The notes under the pieces are model-generated. The model had not been told where the DNA came from and did no database searches. It saw only the letters and a list, made by a program, of their open reading frames with translations. DNA of 64,000 nucleotides from a virus: positions 1 through 64,000 of IMG/VR virus record IMGVR_UViG_3300021138_000021. One strand, written 5' to 3'. Of this stretch, positions 29,132 to 36,194 are shown piece after piece (position 1 is the stretch's first letter; every line of letters starts with the position of its first letter). Made by a program: the position numbers and the translations under genes.

Positions 29132-30489
29132 TTTGTAATTCCTTTCACAGTATTACCCCAAATCTGTGAATTATTATCAACGGCCGCATACAATGTTGTT
29201 GTGCTTTCTTTAGCCAATTCAAGAACGGTTCTATATTCATGTACTGTTAACATGTGTCTAACTGCTGTAATCAAGTAATTGCCAGAATAAAAATCATCAG
29301 GTTCTTTTTTATCTGGATCTTTAGATAACAAGTTGAATGTTATAACACGACCAACAGTTAAACCTGGATCTCCGGGCACAGAAATCTTAATTCTTGTATA
29401 GTTCAATAGTGGCAACTGTGCTGAACGATAAGGGATATAAGTCTCAGCAAAGATGTCGTGTGCAACACCACCGTTAGTTTTAACGTAACTTGAATCTGTC
29501 TGATTGTAATTTGAAAATACCAACTTCAACACAGCCTGTGATGTTTGATTAAGGTTATCACTAAACCTATTCTTCATGTTGTTTGTTATGGGATTTCCAT
29601 TCAACGTCTTTGCTGTCTTGGAATAGTTACCATAATCAAAGTTTGTTATTCTATATCTGCGTAACAAAGGATCAACCGAGATCAATTGGTTTGCAAAGAC
29701 ACCAGAGTTGATGGCTCCTAAAGTGTCATAAGAATCCAATATCTCATACGTCAACGCATTGTAAACTCTTTGTGTTATTGTCTGTGTTTGTTGATTAACG
29801 TTCTTTGGATTAAAACTGTATGCATTATAGACAGTCTGACCAATCAAAGATTGAATTGATCTGAAATTATAACCAAACTTATCTTCATAGAACAATAAAT
29901 CGGAACCATACTTTGTGCTATCTGGTCTAGCATATGTTGACATCCAATTGATAGCATCGAAAGGTTTTAAGTTTGGAACAATAAAATCATATACACCAAA
30001 AGTCTGCTCAAACACACCAAGTTTGTTGTCAGGCACTTTTAGATAATCTTTTAGAATATTTTTTACGTTTGATGTTATGTCTTGTGCTTTGTATGACTTG
30101 CTAATTTTATACTGTTCTGATAGAATCAATTCTTCAGAACAAAAGTATAATGAATAGGTTTCTGTGTTACCTTCATTCTCAGGTGTACGTTTTGCTACCT
30201 TGAACACACGAAATATCTTATCAATGATGTTTGTTGTATCATCTACTTTACCAAATGTCATTCTAATGAACTCGTTGCCGTTCATGTGTAACTTCTCAAT
30301 ATAACCGGTAGCATCAACCAACATTAGATAACCAGATGCTGTACTGGTGAACAAGTCTTCGTTATAAGACAGTTCAACCATAATGTTCTTAACATCAAAT
30401 GCACTAACTGCTGTCAGTAATGTCAAATTTATTAAGGTATAGTCATTAGGATAAACTATACCTGGTTTAGGTAACTGTGTATCCGCCAT
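29128..30489 (-). CDS. 27: Baseplate hub protein, gp27-like
   Basis: 453 aa (T4 gp27 is 391 aa). It is encoded immediately before gp5, as expected for the hub trimer that holds the spike. Features include a beta-rich N-terminal half (DVKNIMVELSYNEDLFTSTASGYLML, GNEFIRMTFGK), a middle part resembling hub tail-tube-like domains (VYDFIVPNLKPFDAINWMSTYA), and a C-terminal TYIPYRSAQLPLLNYTRIKISVPGD... segment typical of hub proteins that contain a VgrG/gpD-like fold. The identity rests on position and general pattern. A profile search would settle it. Confidence 0.7.
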   Translation of the reverse strand: MADTQLPKPGIVYPNDYTLINLTLLTAVSAFDVKNIMVELSYNEDLFTSTASGYLMLVDATGYIEKLHMNGNEFIRMTFGKVDDTTNIIDKIFRVFKVAKRTPENEGNTETYSLYFCSEELILSEQYKISKSYKAQDITSNVKNILKDYLKVPDNKLGVFEQTFGVYDFIVPNLKPFDAINWMSTYARPDSTKYGSDLLFYEDKFGYNFRSIQSLIGQTVYNAYSFNPKNVNQQTQTITQRVYNALTYEILDSYDTLGAINSGVFANQLISVDPLLRRYRITNFDYGNYSKTAKTLNGNPITNNMKNRFSDNLNQTSQAVLKLVFSNYNQTDSSYVKTNGGVAHDIFAETYIPYRSAQLPLLNYTRIKISVPGDPGLTVGRVITFNLLSKDPDKKEPDDFYSGNYLITAVRHMLTVHEYRTVLELAKESTTTLYAAVDNNSQIWGNTVKGITK

Positions 30490-31148
30490 TATTGACTCAT
30501 TAGAGAAGTAAATTGTTTTTCAAATTGTGAAACATAAATCGAATTCACCAAACTAATGTTGCGTTTAGCTTCATTCTGTTGCAACTCATAATCATAAATT
30601 GACTGTGTGTACTTGTTTGTCACTTGTGATACGACTGCACCACCAGGGAAAGAAGCCTGACTTGTGTTTACTGGAACATTAGCATATGCGGCAGAATCAA
30701 TTATATAAATTGTGGTGTTTGGTGTCTGTGAAAGGTTATCAGATACAGTTACAGACTTAACATAGTTTTGTATTGTGCCCTGAGTATAGGCCATAACTTG
30801 AGATGGTGTTACCGTATTTGCAGAAATGTGTAATGCATTTGCTGTTGCAGGTGTATACTTGTCAACAATGTAATCTTGGAATAGATTTGGACTCATTGGC
30901 CAATTCCATTGTGGATCAATGATTTGATTTGCGAACAAGACAATCCAGTAACGATAAGAATCACCATAATACTTCTCAGCAATGATCTCTGGTGTATCAC
31001 CTTCTTGGATGTCATAGCTATAAAACAACAATGGATTGTTCAATAGACTTGGAACAATCTCGGAACGCAACATGATGTTTGTTAGAACTACGTTGTTTCC
31101 TACGTAGTCTATTGTTGCTATCTGTGGAAAACTTTGAAAGTATTTCAT
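30489..31148 (-). CDS. 53: Baseplate wedge subunit gp53
   Basis: 219 aa (T4 gp53 is 196 aa). The motif block EGDTPEIIAEKYYGDSYRYW followed by IVLFANQIIDPQWNWPMS is the LysM-like core of gp53 (PEELANAIYGNPQLYWVLL...NDNYDPYYGW in T4). A C-terminal helical part (YELQQNEAKRNISLVNSIYV) matches the T4 helix that packs on the wedge. It lies between the gp48-like cap and the gp27-like hub. Confidence 0.93.
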   Translation of the reverse strand: MKYFQSFPQIATIDYVGNNVVLTNIMLRSEIVPSLLNNPLLFYSYDIQEGDTPEIIAEKYYGDSYRYWIVLFANQIIDPQWNWPMSPNLFQDYIVDKYTPATANALHISANTVTPSQVMAYTQGTIQNYVKSVTVSDNLSQTPNTTIYIIDSAAYANVPVNTSQASFPGGAVVSQVTNKYTQSIYDYELQQNEAKRNISLVNSIYVSQFEKQFTSLMSQ

Positions 31149-32317
31149 TATCTTAGGCCTGTAGCATCGCTATTGTTGAAACCTTTTTGTAGTCTTGCTC
31201 TATCAACAATTTCAGTTTCTCTAAATTGTAATGTTAGTGTTGTTTGTACTGGTGCACCATCAGTGTGAGCCGCAAAGCCATTTGGAGCAAAGTTAACATC
31301 GATTCCCTCAAGCACACAATCTGCATACTTCGGCAAGAATGTATTTTCTTTTCCTTTAGACATAAAAGAAATAGAAAATAGAGAAGGAGGAATCAAATAC
31401 ATGCTTTGGCTCGATACTGTTGCACCAGATGTGAGTGTTGGTGCCGCATGGAATTTAAAGGTGTGAATGATCTCGTTGACAGTTTTTGCTTCTTGTTGTG
31501 ACTTTGGGCTAAAAACAAAAGACAAAGAGAAACTTCTCATGCCTAAACCTTTGTACAACATTTGTACTTGTGGGTTGACAGCATAACCTTGGCCTTGTAG
31601 TAATATATTACCGAGTTCTGCACCTGTTCCAAACTTACCACTTATAGTATTTGTAATCAGCCCAATGGCTGCCGGGTCTGTAGAAATAGAACCCCAAACT
31701 TTTTTTGCTGTCTGCACATCTACACCACCACCTGATGCGGCATCGATGCCCTTACCTGCCAATTGATCGATTGCTCTGAGTGTGTTGATTGTTGAACCTA
31801 ATTCATCAGTCAAGTTAACTTCATTATACTGTGCATTATATTGTGCAACTAGGCTATCTGGCATATACAAAGAGATAACTGCACCTAAATTTACAACAGA
31901 TGGTTTGATGGCTATGCCTTCTTCAAAACCTGTAGCAATTCCCTGTATTGTTGTTCCTCCCAAGTTCGATAACTCAGGAGATACGCTTCCGGCCACTGTG
32001 TTTATGCCGTTAACGATAGCTTTACCAATTTCTGTGTTAGCCGCTTGTCTAATTGCATCACCTAATCTATTACCATTAATTAATGTCAAATTAGGACCAC
32101 TTTTAACTGCACCCTCATAAGTCGCAGGAACGACCTGCTTTATGGCAAATGTCACGTAATGTGATTTTGTGGCATCCGTAGACAACTCTGTAGGATAATT
32201 TAGTGTTGTGAGTGCTTTGCTGCCATACAATGCTGCCAATGGTCCGCTGGCCACGCTACCTAGTTTGCCTGGAAGTGCTACACCACCTACGGATGTTGGA
32301 ATTGATATGGATGCCAT
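31148..32317 (-). CDS. 48: Baseplate tail-tube cap/initiator, gp48/gp54-like
   Basis: 389 aa. The C-terminal ~150 residues match the tail-tube-like fold shared by gp48 and gp54: RSFSLSFVFSPKSQQEAKTV, IIHTFKFHAAP, PPSLFSISF and a Cys-x3-Gly-Ile-x-Val segment followed by PVQTTLTLQFRETEIV. The N-terminal half is Gly/Ala-rich and may be flexible. T4 has two such proteins (gp48 cap, gp54 initiator) and only one is seen in this window, so the symbol is provisional. It is the first gene of the minus-strand baseplate operon and diverges from gp4. Confidence 0.8.
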   Translation of the reverse strand: MASISIPTSVGGVALPGKLGSVASGPLAALYGSKALTTLNYPTELSTDATKSHYVTFAIKQVVPATYEGAVKSGPNLTLINGNRLGDAIRQAANTEIGKAIVNGINTVAGSVSPELSNLGGTTIQGIATGFEEGIAIKPSVVNLGAVISLYMPDSLVAQYNAQYNEVNLTDELGSTINTLRAIDQLAGKGIDAASGGGVDVQTAKKVWGSISTDPAAIGLITNTISGKFGTGAELGNILLQGQGYAVNPQVQMLYKGLGMRSFSLSFVFSPKSQQEAKTVNEIIHTFKFHAAPTLTSGATVSSQSMYLIPPSLFSISFMSKGKENTFLPKYADCVLEGIDVNFAPNGFAAHTDGAPVQTTLTLQFRETEIVDRARLQKGFNNSDATGLR

Positions 32318-32344
32318 TTAGTTCTCTAAAAAAGATTATACATA

Positions 32345-32352
32345 TATTTATG
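32345..32352 (-). promoter_or_regulatory. Possible late promoter box (CATAAATA) for the baseplate operon
   Basis: One base away from TATAAATA and 28 bp upstream of the ATG of the first baseplate gene. It overlaps the start codon region of gp4 on the other strand. The position at the head of an operon supports a promoter. The mismatch lowers confidence. Confidence 0.4.
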
Positions 32353-32787
32353 GCTTATTCTGGAAGATTTATCCCCAAGAATCCACAAAAGTATGTGGGT
32401 GACTATACTAACATTATTTATCGCTCAACCTGGGAAGCGAAGGTTATGACACATCTCGATAAAGAGCCTTATATAATTTCATGGGCGTCAGAGGAACTAG
32501 TCATTCCTTATATATCTCCTGTTGATGGTAGAAAACACCGCTACTTTCCTGATTTTCTGGTGAAATATAGAACAAAAGATAATAAATTAAAAACTATGCT
32601 AATTGAAGTTAAGCCACTTAAACAAACAAAAGAACCCACTCAGCGCAAAAGAAAGACCAAACAGTATCTAAATGAGGTGATGACTTGGGGAGTAAATCAA
32701 GCCAAATGGTCTGCCGCAAAGGAATTTTGTCTAGATAGAGGATGGGAATTTCAGATATGGACAGAAAAAGAACTAGGAATTTCTTAA
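32350..32787 (+). CDS. 4: Head completion nuclease gp4
   Basis: 145 aa (T4 gp4 is 150 aa), start chosen at MAYSGRFIPKNPQKY, which matches the T4 N-terminus MAYSGK...PKNP.KY. The core NIIYRSTWEAKVMTHLD, then the YFPDFLVKY and MLIEVKPL segments, forms a PD-(D/E)XK-like nuclease signature (E in the first helix, D in PDF, ExK). gp4 prepares filled heads for tail joining. The upstream part of the open frame is shadow. Its last codons overlap, tail to tail, an antiparallel endonuclease-derived gene. Confidence 0.93.
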   Translation: MAYSGRFIPKNPQKYVGDYTNIIYRSTWEAKVMTHLDKEPYIISWASEELVIPYISPVDGRKHRYFPDFLVKYRTKDNKLKTMLIEVKPLKQTKEPTQRKRKTKQYLNEVMTWGVNQAKWSAAKEFCLDRGWEFQIWTEKELGIS

Positions 32788-33222
32788 AGATTTGCAGTTG
32801 TCGAAATGATACCTTTTCAGTGAGCTTCTAGCACCTATTAGACCACAGTGTGGACAAACTGTAGTTATTTTCTTTTTACCTTTCATGCCTGCCGGTTTAC
32901 CTTTTCTAGTTTCCAACATTTTTACTATAGATTCAGGCCTTTGTTTTTTACCCAATTGAGCTAAACTCATCTTCTTTCTTGTTTCATCGGTGGCTTTTTT
33001 GCCTAATCTTGCGGCCGCCATTTTTTTCTTAGATTCTTCTGAATGTTTTTTACGCCACCTAGGACTAGATTCGCCTCTCAATATGCAGTTACTGGATGGA
33101 ACTGATGAAGTTTCAAAAATTTGGTCACCAACGTTCATTTCTTGGTATGCGACATCGAATGCTTTGGAAAGTGATAAATTTAAAGAATCAAATTCTTTTT
33201 GAGATAGCTTATAAATAATCAT
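32773..33222 (-). CDS. Homing-endonuclease-derived DNA-binding protein (no nuclease core seen)
   Basis: 149 aa from the ATG at 33220-33222, the start that fits the conserved leader. No GIY-YIG or HNH core is visible. From about residue 45 there are NUMOD3-type units (SEESKKKMAAARLGKK, TDETRKKMSLAQLGKK, MLETRKGKPAG), then a C2HC zinc finger (C123-x2-C126-x12-H139-x3-C143). It keeps the TATAAATA-hairpin leader of the active-looking cassettes, so it is probably a degenerate or nuclease-less member. It is antiparallel to its neighbours gp4 and the gp2-like gene. Confidence 0.8.
   Translation of the reverse strand: MIIYKLSQKEFDSLNLSLSKAFDVAYQEMNVGDQIFETSSVPSSNCILRGESSPRWRKKHSEESKKKMAAARLGKKATDETRKKMSLAQLGKKQRPESIVKMLETRKGKPAGMKGKKKITTVCPHCGLIGARSSLKRYHFDNCKSLRNS
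33210..33217 (+). promoter_or_regulatory. Outward late promoter TATAAATA inside the endonuclease start, facing the gp2-like gene
   Basis: A perfect TATAAATA on the plus strand lies antisense to codons 3-5 (Ile-Tyr-Lys) of the minus-strand cassette gene. A start about 7 bases on would give a ~70-nt leader to the gp2-like gene at 33294. Equivalent outward boxes lie in the first codons of the other three antiparallel cassettes. Confidence 0.6.
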
Positions 33223-33290
33223 ACTGATACGGTTCTTTCGTGTTAGGGTGTATGCGGTCTGACCACCGGCGATACACACTTATTTATAAA
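33220..33290 (-). promoter_or_regulatory. Endonuclease cassette leader A: TATAAATA + hairpin + CTAACA
   Basis: The late promoter TATAAATA is at 33281-33288. The transcript would begin with a hairpin whose arms GTGTAT/ATACAC are extended by GC/GC after a bulged C. CCCTAACA and a purine-rich stretch then lead to the ATG at 33222. The same order occurs in leaders B, C and D, with compensated base changes in the arms. Confidence 0.8.
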
Positions 33291-33293
33291 GAA

Positions 33294-33917
33294 ATGACCA
33301 CATCCAAACTCACCTCACTAGCAGAACAAAAAGCGGCGGCAGGACATAAAACTATGTCTCGTGATGCTGTGGCTTGGTTGCAGGAAAAGATTGACGAGAT
33401 CAAAAGGCCGTCAACAATACCATCTACAATCAATAAAGAAACATTTAGACAGACATCCCAGTTTCGTATTGGAATGATGTATTGTTTCTATTATGATCCT
33501 AAAACCAAGGCAGACATGCCATATTGGGATAGATTCCCAATGGTTTTGATTTTGGAAAGATATAATGATGGTTTCATGGGTCTGAATCTGCACTATTTAC
33601 CAGTCAAGTTCCGTATTGCGTTCTTGTCCAAACTGATGAAATATGCACAGTTGACAGCAGAGAACGACATTAGACGTATGAGAATATCCTACGACATCCT
33701 GGAAGCATCCAAGAAGTATGCGGAGTTTAGGCCTTGTCTGAAACGATACCTGTTTAATCATGTTCGTTCCAGAATGTTGACAATCCAACCGAATGAGTGG
33801 GATGTGGCAACAATGTTACCAATACAGCAATTTAGAGGTGCAAAACCACAAAAAGTGTGGAGAGATTCGGTATTGGAGTGGAAAGATCACATGAAACACT
33901 TTAACTCAGAAGAATAA
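33294..33917 (+). CDS. DNA end protector / head-tail completion protein, gp2-like (tentative)
   Basis: 207 aa from the ATG at 33294 (MTTSKLTSLAEQKAAAG). The upstream extension of the frame runs through the cassette leader and is unlikely to be used. The block YCFYYDPKTKADMPYWDRFP, then GFMGLNLHYLPVKFR, resembles the DNA end protector gp2 annotated in T4-like environmental phages. In T4, gene 2 also lies near gene 4. The protein is basic, as expected for a DNA-terminus or neck protein. The assignment is from memory of family motifs, and a tail completion protein is the alternative. Confidence 0.75.
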   Translation: MTTSKLTSLAEQKAAAGHKTMSRDAVAWLQEKIDEIKRPSTIPSTINKETFRQTSQFRIGMMYCFYYDPKTKADMPYWDRFPMVLILERYNDGFMGLNLHYLPVKFRIAFLSKLMKYAQLTAENDIRRMRISYDILEASKKYAEFRPCLKRYLFNHVRSRMLTIQPNEWDVATMLPIQQFRGAKPQKVWRDSVLEWKDHMKHFNSEE

Positions 33918-33919
33918 AA

Positions 33920-34591
33920 ATGCCATCAAGTATTACAGATTTTCTTGGTTCGTTTAAGACCGATATTGCAAGACCAAATAGGTTTGATGTTACTATTCCT
34001 GCTCCGCTGCCAATGTTGTACTATTTGTCAACAAGTAGAAATTTGACATTACGCTGTGAGTCTGCTCAGTTACCTAGCAGAACCTTTGCAACAGCAGACC
34101 AGAAAATCGGTTCAAACCCAATCGAAAAACATGCTTACCAATCGAACTACAATGAGTCTGAGATGACATTCATTGTTTCGGATGATATGTCTGAGAAGAT
34201 TTTCTTTGATGCATGGATGGAATACATCAACCCAACAATGTCTTTTGATTTCAACTATAGAAATGATTACATCTCTACCTTGACAGTCAATCAGTATGGT
34301 GTTGATAACAAATTAACATACTCCATCAACCTGATCGATGCGTTTCCAGTTTCAGTCAACCAATTGGACTTGGATTGGTCTAATGATGGACACCACAAAT
34401 TAACTGTTGTCTTCGCTTACAGATACTGGCAAAACAACTCTATACAGAAATTTGGTGACAGTGCACTACAGTATGGAATTACACAAGTTCTTAATTCAAC
34501 TGGCGGCCTAACCGGATTTACAGATAATAACATTGTTAACGAGAAGAATGTAATATTGCAAGAAGGACCAAAACTTGAGTCTTATTACTAA
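33920..34591 (+). CDS. 19: Tail tube protein gp19
   Basis: 223 aa (T4 gp19 is 163 aa). The N-terminus (SITDFLGSFKTDIARPNRFDV) with LTLRCESAQLPSRTFATAD and the later IFFDAWMEYINP and LIDAFPVSVNQLDLDWSN blocks are the standard gp19/T4-type tube signature. The extra ~50 residues are C-terminal (GLTGFTDNNIV...). Tube hexamers stack on the gp48/gp54 initiator. It follows the gp2-like gene after two bases and precedes gp26. Confidence 0.95.
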   Translation: MPSSITDFLGSFKTDIARPNRFDVTIPAPLPMLYYLSTSRNLTLRCESAQLPSRTFATADQKIGSNPIEKHAYQSNYNESEMTFIVSDDMSEKIFFDAWMEYINPTMSFDFNYRNDYISTLTVNQYGVDNKLTYSINLIDAFPVSVNQLDLDWSNDGHHKLTVVFAYRYWQNNSIQKFGDSALQYGITQVLNSTGGLTGFTDNNIVNEKNVILQEGPKLESYY

Positions 34592-34610
34592 TTGATTTGA
34601 AGGAGATATA

Positions 34611-35333
34611 ATGGCTTTACCAAAAATTGATGCGCCGATCTATGAATTGACTTTACCGCTGTCTAAGAAGCATATTCGCTTTAGACCTTTTCTGGTGAAA
34701 GAGCAACGTAACCTAATGATGGCCATGGAATCTGACGATAAAGAGACTATGGAAAAGAACATCAAACAAGTTTTACATAACTGTACCTTGACAGAGAATG
34801 TTGACATTGATTCTCTTCCTATTGTGGACGTTGAATACTATTTCATCCAGTTAAGAGCGAGATCGGTCGGTGAAGTTGTTGAAAACAAATATCGCTGTGA
34901 GAATATCGTAGACGATAAGGCTTGTGGCAATATGATGGATGTTAAGTTTAATTTGTTAGATATTAAAGTTGACCACAATGATATTAAAGATGAGATTCAA
35001 CTAACAGACAGAATCAGTATCAAGTTGGCCTATCCAAAGTTTTCTGTGTTGGATGCATCAAAGAATATTGAGACTGCAACCGATATGGCGTTTGAAATGA
35101 TTATCAGTAGTATCGTTAACATTTATGATGGTGAACAATTCTATTATGCGAATGAGGTTGCAAGAGAAGAATTAATTGAGTTTGTAGAATCATTGAACAC
35201 TGAGCAATTTAGTAAGATTGAAGAATTTTTTGACAATTTACCTAAATTAAATAAAACAATTGAGATGGACTGTGGTAAGTGTGGTTTCCACCATACGATT
35301 GAGGTGGAGGGTCTCGAAAATTTTTTCGGGTAA
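34611..35333 (+). CDS. 26: Baseplate hub assembly protein gp26-like (frame 0 product)
   Basis: 240 aa (T4 gp26 is 208 aa). It belongs to the T4 baseplate protein (gp26) family: residues about 1-40 LTLPLSKKHIRFRPFLVKEQ, a CENIVDDKACGN cysteine pair, and a C-terminal CGKCGFHHTIEVEGLENFFG with a second Cys pair that may bind zinc. A very strong Shine-Dalgarno sequence (AAGGAGATATA) precedes the ATG. The 3' end carries a slippery heptamer and an open -1 frame (see next entries), which suggests it works like a G/GT-type tail assembly chaperone. Confidence 0.88.
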   Translation: MALPKIDAPIYELTLPLSKKHIRFRPFLVKEQRNLMMAMESDDKETMEKNIKQVLHNCTLTENVDIDSLPIVDVEYYFIQLRARSVGEVVENKYRCENIVDDKACGNMMDVKFNLLDIKVDHNDIKDEIQLTDRISIKLAYPKFSVLDASKNIETATDMAFEMIISSIVNIYDGEQFYYANEVAREELIEFVESLNTEQFSKIEEFFDNLPKLNKTIEMDCGKCGFHHTIEVEGLENFFG

Positions 35334-35518
35334 TCTTCCGTCATGATACATTAAGGAACTATTATACAACCAACTTTGCATTGATTCAGCATCACAAGTA
35401 TAGTTTGACGGAGCTAGAAAATATGATGCCATGGGAGCGTGAAATTTACGTTAGTATGCTTGCTCAATATATTGAAGAAGAAAATGCCAAGATTAAAGAG
35501 CGACAAAATTCAAGATGA
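35303..35518 (+). CDS. Extension produced by -1 frameshift from gp26 (tail assembly chaperone T-like; gp51 position)
   Basis: This frame is open from 35303 to the stop at 35516-35518 and lies in -1 relative to gp26. It contains no ATG, GTG or TTG where one would be needed before its conserved part. It encodes NYYTTNFALIQHHKYSLTEL, then ENMMPWEREIYVSML and AQYIEEENAKIKERQNSR. The PWERE-Y segment with a helical tail is what one sees in frameshifted tail assembly chaperone extensions. The fusion would be about 300 aa. Its last bases overlap the end of antiparallel endonuclease gene B. Confidence 0.7.
   Translation, partial: GGGSRKFFRVIFRHDTLRNYYTTNFALIQHHKYSLTELENMMPWEREIYVSMLAQYIEEENAKIKERQNSR
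35306..35324 (+). promoter_or_regulatory. Programmed -1 frameshift site (SD-like GGAGG + A AAT TTT)
   Basis: In the gp26 frame the codons read GAA AAT TTT TTC GGG TAA. The heptamer A AAT TTT (35318-35324) allows both tRNAs to slip to AAA TTT in the -1 frame. A Shine-Dalgarno-like GGAGG (35306-35310) lies 7 nt upstream, a known stimulator of -1 slippage. No strong downstream hairpin is apparent. Confidence 0.7.
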
Positions 35519-36112
35519 TTTGAATTTGCATTTTTCAAAATGGTGTCTAAACATGATTGAGCCTTTTCCATTTTTACCACAATGTGGACACACTCTTTCA
35601 GTTTTTTGATGTAAAACCACTTTTTCACGACTTGATGTGTTTTGAAAATTGTGTTTACCTTCTTTGATTAGTCTATTTGCTCTTTCGGTAACATTTTGAA
35701 TATTTGTTATAGGATTTATTCCCAATTCTTTATATTTTTTCCACTGTTGTCTCTGTACGTCACCACTTAATAGGTGGTGTTTACCTTCTTTTACCAACTT
35801 CAACTGCACCCTTCTAGGTATTTGCTTGGTTGCAGGATCACCTTTTTTGAAACCGTGTGATCCTTTAGACCAATTCATACAATTTGGTTTACCGTAGTGT
35901 TCATCTAGGTATTTTTCCTCTAAGTGTTTTAATTTCTCTATGGAATCCGCATATTCCACTATTTCTCGGGTAAGTTCTTTTTTATTTTTTATGCTTTTCA
36001 CCCATTTACCAGAACCCAAATATCCATCATTTAAGTTATCGGTGGAATGGCGACCATAATAGTAGTTTCCGTTTTTGTGGATAGTTTTATATATTATATG
36101 ATAAATAGTCAT
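35510..36112 (-). CDS. Seg-type GIY-YIG homing endonuclease with C2HC finger
   Basis: 200 aa from the ATG at 36110-36112, chosen because the conserved leader ends there. The N-terminal core is of the T4 Seg type (YHIIYKTIHKNG, NYYYGRHSTDNLNDGYLGSG), followed by a helix with LEEKYLDEHYG. Two helix-turn-helix-like units (LKLVKEGKHHLLSG, ANRLIKEGKHNFQNTSS) are followed by a C2HC finger at the end (C175-x2-C178-x12-H191-x3-C195). It is antiparallel to the structural operon and placed between gp26/frameshift extension and the 474-aa tail protein. Its stop overlaps the frameshift ORF by 9 bp. Confidence 0.9.
   Translation of the reverse strand: MTIYHIIYKTIHKNGNYYYGRHSTDNLNDGYLGSGKWVKSIKNKKELTREIVEYADSIEKLKHLEEKYLDEHYGKPNCMNWSKGSHGFKKGDPATKQIPRRVQLKLVKEGKHHLLSGDVQRQQWKKYKELGINPITNIQNVTERANRLIKEGKHNFQNTSSREKVVLHQKTERVCPHCGKNGKGSIMFRHHFEKCKFKSS
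36100..36107 (+). promoter_or_regulatory. Outward late-promoter-like box GATAAATA facing the 474-aa tail gene
   Basis: GATAAATA on the plus strand is antisense to the Ile-Tyr codons of the endonuclease start. It would supply a late transcript for the gene starting at 36195, which the cassette separates from its operon. One mismatch from the T4 consensus. Confidence 0.45.
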
Positions 36113-36182
36113 GCTGATACGGTTCTTTCGTGTTAGAGTGTATGCGGAGGTGAGAGTCTGGCGATACACAATTATTTATAAG
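36110..36182 (-). promoter_or_regulatory. Endonuclease cassette leader B: TATAAATA + hairpin + CTAACA
   Basis: TATAAATA is at 36173-36180, followed by a GTGTAT(C)GC...GCATACAC hairpin, then TCTAACA and the purine-rich stretch before the ATG at 36112. It is almost identical to leader A apart from the hairpin loop, although the encoded proteins are unrelated outside the zinc finger. Confidence 0.8.
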
Positions 36183-36194
36183 AAAAAAACGTAG

